From assembly GCA_022615525.1 (NCBI GenBank), contig JAKEGN010000155.1, forward strand, positions 1-8,020: 8,020 nt of DNA. The letters are read 5' to 3'. Numbering within the stretch: the first letter of the stretch is position 1; the number at the start of each line of letters is the position of its first letter. Below, piece after piece: positions 7,482-8,020 of the stretch. The translations under genes and the position numbers were made by a program. The notes under the pieces were generated by a model. It was given only the letters and a program-made list of their open reading frames with translations, made no database searches and was not told the origin of the DNA. This DNA is from Woeseiaceae bacterium (GTDB taxonomy: Bacteria; Pseudomonadota; Gammaproteobacteria; Steroidobacterales; Woeseiaceae).

Positions 7482-7495
7482 ACACCGGCACCGAT
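7466..7495 (-). repeat. Right outer inverted repeat (overlaps transposase 3' end)
   Basis: This is the reverse complement of 6442-6471 at 29 of 30 positions, the mismatch being C at 7475. It covers the final codons and TGA stop (7479-7481) of the transposase and ends 2 nt before the stop of the minus-strand small gene. The mismatch is at a third codon position, where AAC replaces AAT (both Asn). Confidence 0.85.
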
Positions 7496-7497
7496 GA

Positions 7498-7614
7498 TCA
7501 GACCATGCGTTCCCTTGCTTCCTTCTTGGCCCTCTTGGCAGCTCGTTTTTCCTTTTGCGTCAACGCAGGCTTCTTCTTCGCCTCTTTGTTGCTTCTCTGC
7601 TCTTTATTGCCCAT
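7498..7614 (-). CDS. Small Lys/Arg-rich protein, 38 aa, function unknown
   Basis: This short gene was read directly from the minus strand: ATG at 7614-7612, stop TGA at 7500-7498. The product begins MGNKEQRSNKEAKKK and ends KEARERMV. Fifteen of 38 residues are Lys or Arg and five are Glu. The motif KEKRAAKRAKKEAR is strongly helical and basic. AGGAG lies 8 nt before the start, and a plausible sigma70 promoter lies further upstream. Similar tiny Lys-rich hypothetical proteins are common in proteobacteria, but I know of no assigned function; nucleic-acid binding is only a guess from charge. It follows the MFS gene on the same strand with 84 nt between. A 63-aa plus-strand reading frame covers the same bases but lacks comparable signals. 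Confidence 0.7.
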   Translation of the reverse strand: MGNKEQRSNKEAKKKPALTQKEKRAAKRAKKEARERMV

Positions 7615-7622
7615 GACTTTCG

Positions 7623-7627
7623 CTCCT
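7623..7627 (-). promoter_or_regulatory. Shine-Dalgarno of the 38-aa basic protein
   Basis: The minus strand reads AGGAG here, 8 nt upstream of the ATG at 7614. This is a near-optimal ribosome site and is the main reason to accept this very short gene. Confidence 0.7.
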
Positions 7628-7674
7628 GTCATTGATCCGGTGAATTTTGTCCCAAGCACTGCTGCGTAGTCCAA

Positions 7675-7702
7675 AGTATATTCAAAAAGCTGCCGAGCTC
7701 AA
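7675..7702 (-). promoter_or_regulatory. Putative sigma70 promoter for the 38-aa basic protein
   Basis: On the minus strand, TTGAGC (plus-strand 7697-7702) and TATACT (7675-7680) are separated by 16 bp, with 4/6 and 5/6 matches to consensus. Transcription would start near 7668, giving a leader of about 50 nt. The -35 overlaps the stop of the upstream MFS gene. If used, it lets the small gene be expressed independently of the transporter gene. Confidence 0.45.
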
Positions 7703-8020
7703 TCGTGATGCTCCGCCTTAACGGCGGCGAAGGTCCTAAGGAGCAGCAGGTCATAGGTGATTTTCAGCAGCCCGCACGCGACCAGCGGTGCCGCCATCCA
7801 CCCGGCGGCAAACAGCGCACCGCCCAGGGTCGGACTCAGGGCCGCGGCCAGGCTGCGTGGCACGGCAGTAAAACTCGCAGCCGCGGCACGTTCCGGCGGA
7901 GTCACGACGGCCATGACAAAGGCTGATCGGGTAGGTACATCCATCTGCGAAAGGGCTGCGCGAATCAGCAGGAACAGCAATGCGACTTCCACTCGGGCCG
8001 CGAACGCGGCCGCAATAAGG
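7699..8020 (-). CDS. MFS transporter, C-terminal part (5' partial)
   Basis: This is the last 106 codons of a gene that runs off the right edge. The frame stays open through base 8019, so the GTG at 7992 is internal. The visible part has hydrophobic segments LIAAAFAARVEVALLFLLIR, then SFTAVPRSLAAALSPTLGGALFAAG and WMAAPLVACGLLKITYDLLLL. These fit the final three transmembrane helices of a major facilitator superfamily protein. The loop SQMDVPTRSAFVMAVVTPPERAAAASF resembles a subgroup of MFS permeases with DVPTR between helices. The substrate cannot be inferred. The C-terminal tail is short and ends AEHHD. It is an inner-membrane protein. The 38-aa gene follows on the same strand. Confidence 0.82.
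   Translation of the reverse strand, partial: LIAAAFAARVEVALLFLLIRAALSQMDVPTRSAFVMAVVTPPERAAAASFTAVPRSLAAALSPTLGGALFAAGWMAAPLVACGLLKITYDLLLLRTFAAVKAEHHD

Larger units (their letters stand above)
6442..7495. mobile_element. RAYT-like single-gene element with 30-bp inverted ends
   Basis: This 1054-bp unit contains one Y1 (HUH) transposase gene. Its outer ends, 6442-6471 and 7466-7495, are reverse complements at 29 of 30 positions. A second direct copy of the repeat lies just inside the left end. No target-site duplication is apparent next to the ends, as expected for Y1 enzymes, which work on single-stranded DNA. The unit sits between a plus-strand stop (6438-6440) and a minus-strand stop (7498-7500). 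The known family is the REP-associated tyrosine transposases. Whether this unit moves as a whole, or the repeats are domesticated REP-like sites recognised by the protein, cannot be told from one copy. Confidence 0.75.

Noticed and set aside
7478..7669. 63-aa plus-strand reading frame with hydrophobic residues
   Set aside because: It is the antisense of the 38-aa basic gene. The Lys-rich codons on the minus strand read as Phe/Leu-rich on the plus strand. It overlaps the transposase stop and has no clear ribosome site of its own.

Overview
The window looks like ordinary chromosomal DNA of a GC-rich proteobacterium, most likely a gammaproteobacterium. The support is a YceH-type (UPF0502) gene, a malic enzyme with a fused phosphotransacetylase-like domain, and a REP-associated-type (RAYT) Y1 transposase. 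This placement is an inference from gene content. No rRNA, tRNA, CRISPR array or phage gene is visible.

Layout: (1) 1-767 (+) is the C-terminal part of a MaeB-like malic enzyme, cut by the left window edge. (2) 807-2063 (-) is a zinc M19 (renal-type) dipeptidase with an exported N-terminus, convergent with the first gene. (3) A 116-bp divergent spacer at 2064-2179 leads to 2180-3532 (+), a DAO-family FAD-dependent amine/amino-acid oxidoreductase. It is followed 51 nt later by 3584-4243 (+), yceH. (4) 4338-6440 (+) is an oligopeptidase B-like S9A serine peptidase with a lipoprotein signal. (5) 6442-7495 is a compact transposon-like unit. It has one HUH/Y1 transposase gene (6585-7481) between 30-bp inverted ends that differ at one position, plus a second direct copy of the repeat inside the left end. 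(6) On the minus strand beyond it are a 38-aa Lys/Arg-rich protein (7498-7614) with a strong Shine-Dalgarno and a plausible sigma70 promoter, then the C-terminal part of an MFS transporter (7699-8020) cut by the right edge.

Functional theme: two probably periplasm-facing peptidases (dipeptidase and oligopeptidase B) flank an amino-acid-oxidase-like flavoprotein. This fits peptide scavenging and amino-acid catabolism, with malic enzyme serving central carbon metabolism, but the sequence does not prove a functional link. The most interesting part is the RAYT-like unit. Its right inverted repeat also encodes the last residues and stop of the transposase, the transposase carries a DnaA domain IV-like C-terminal helix-turn-helix, and the unit lies between the stop codons of two convergent genes with only 1 and 2 nt to spare. 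No clearly undescribed biological system was found.
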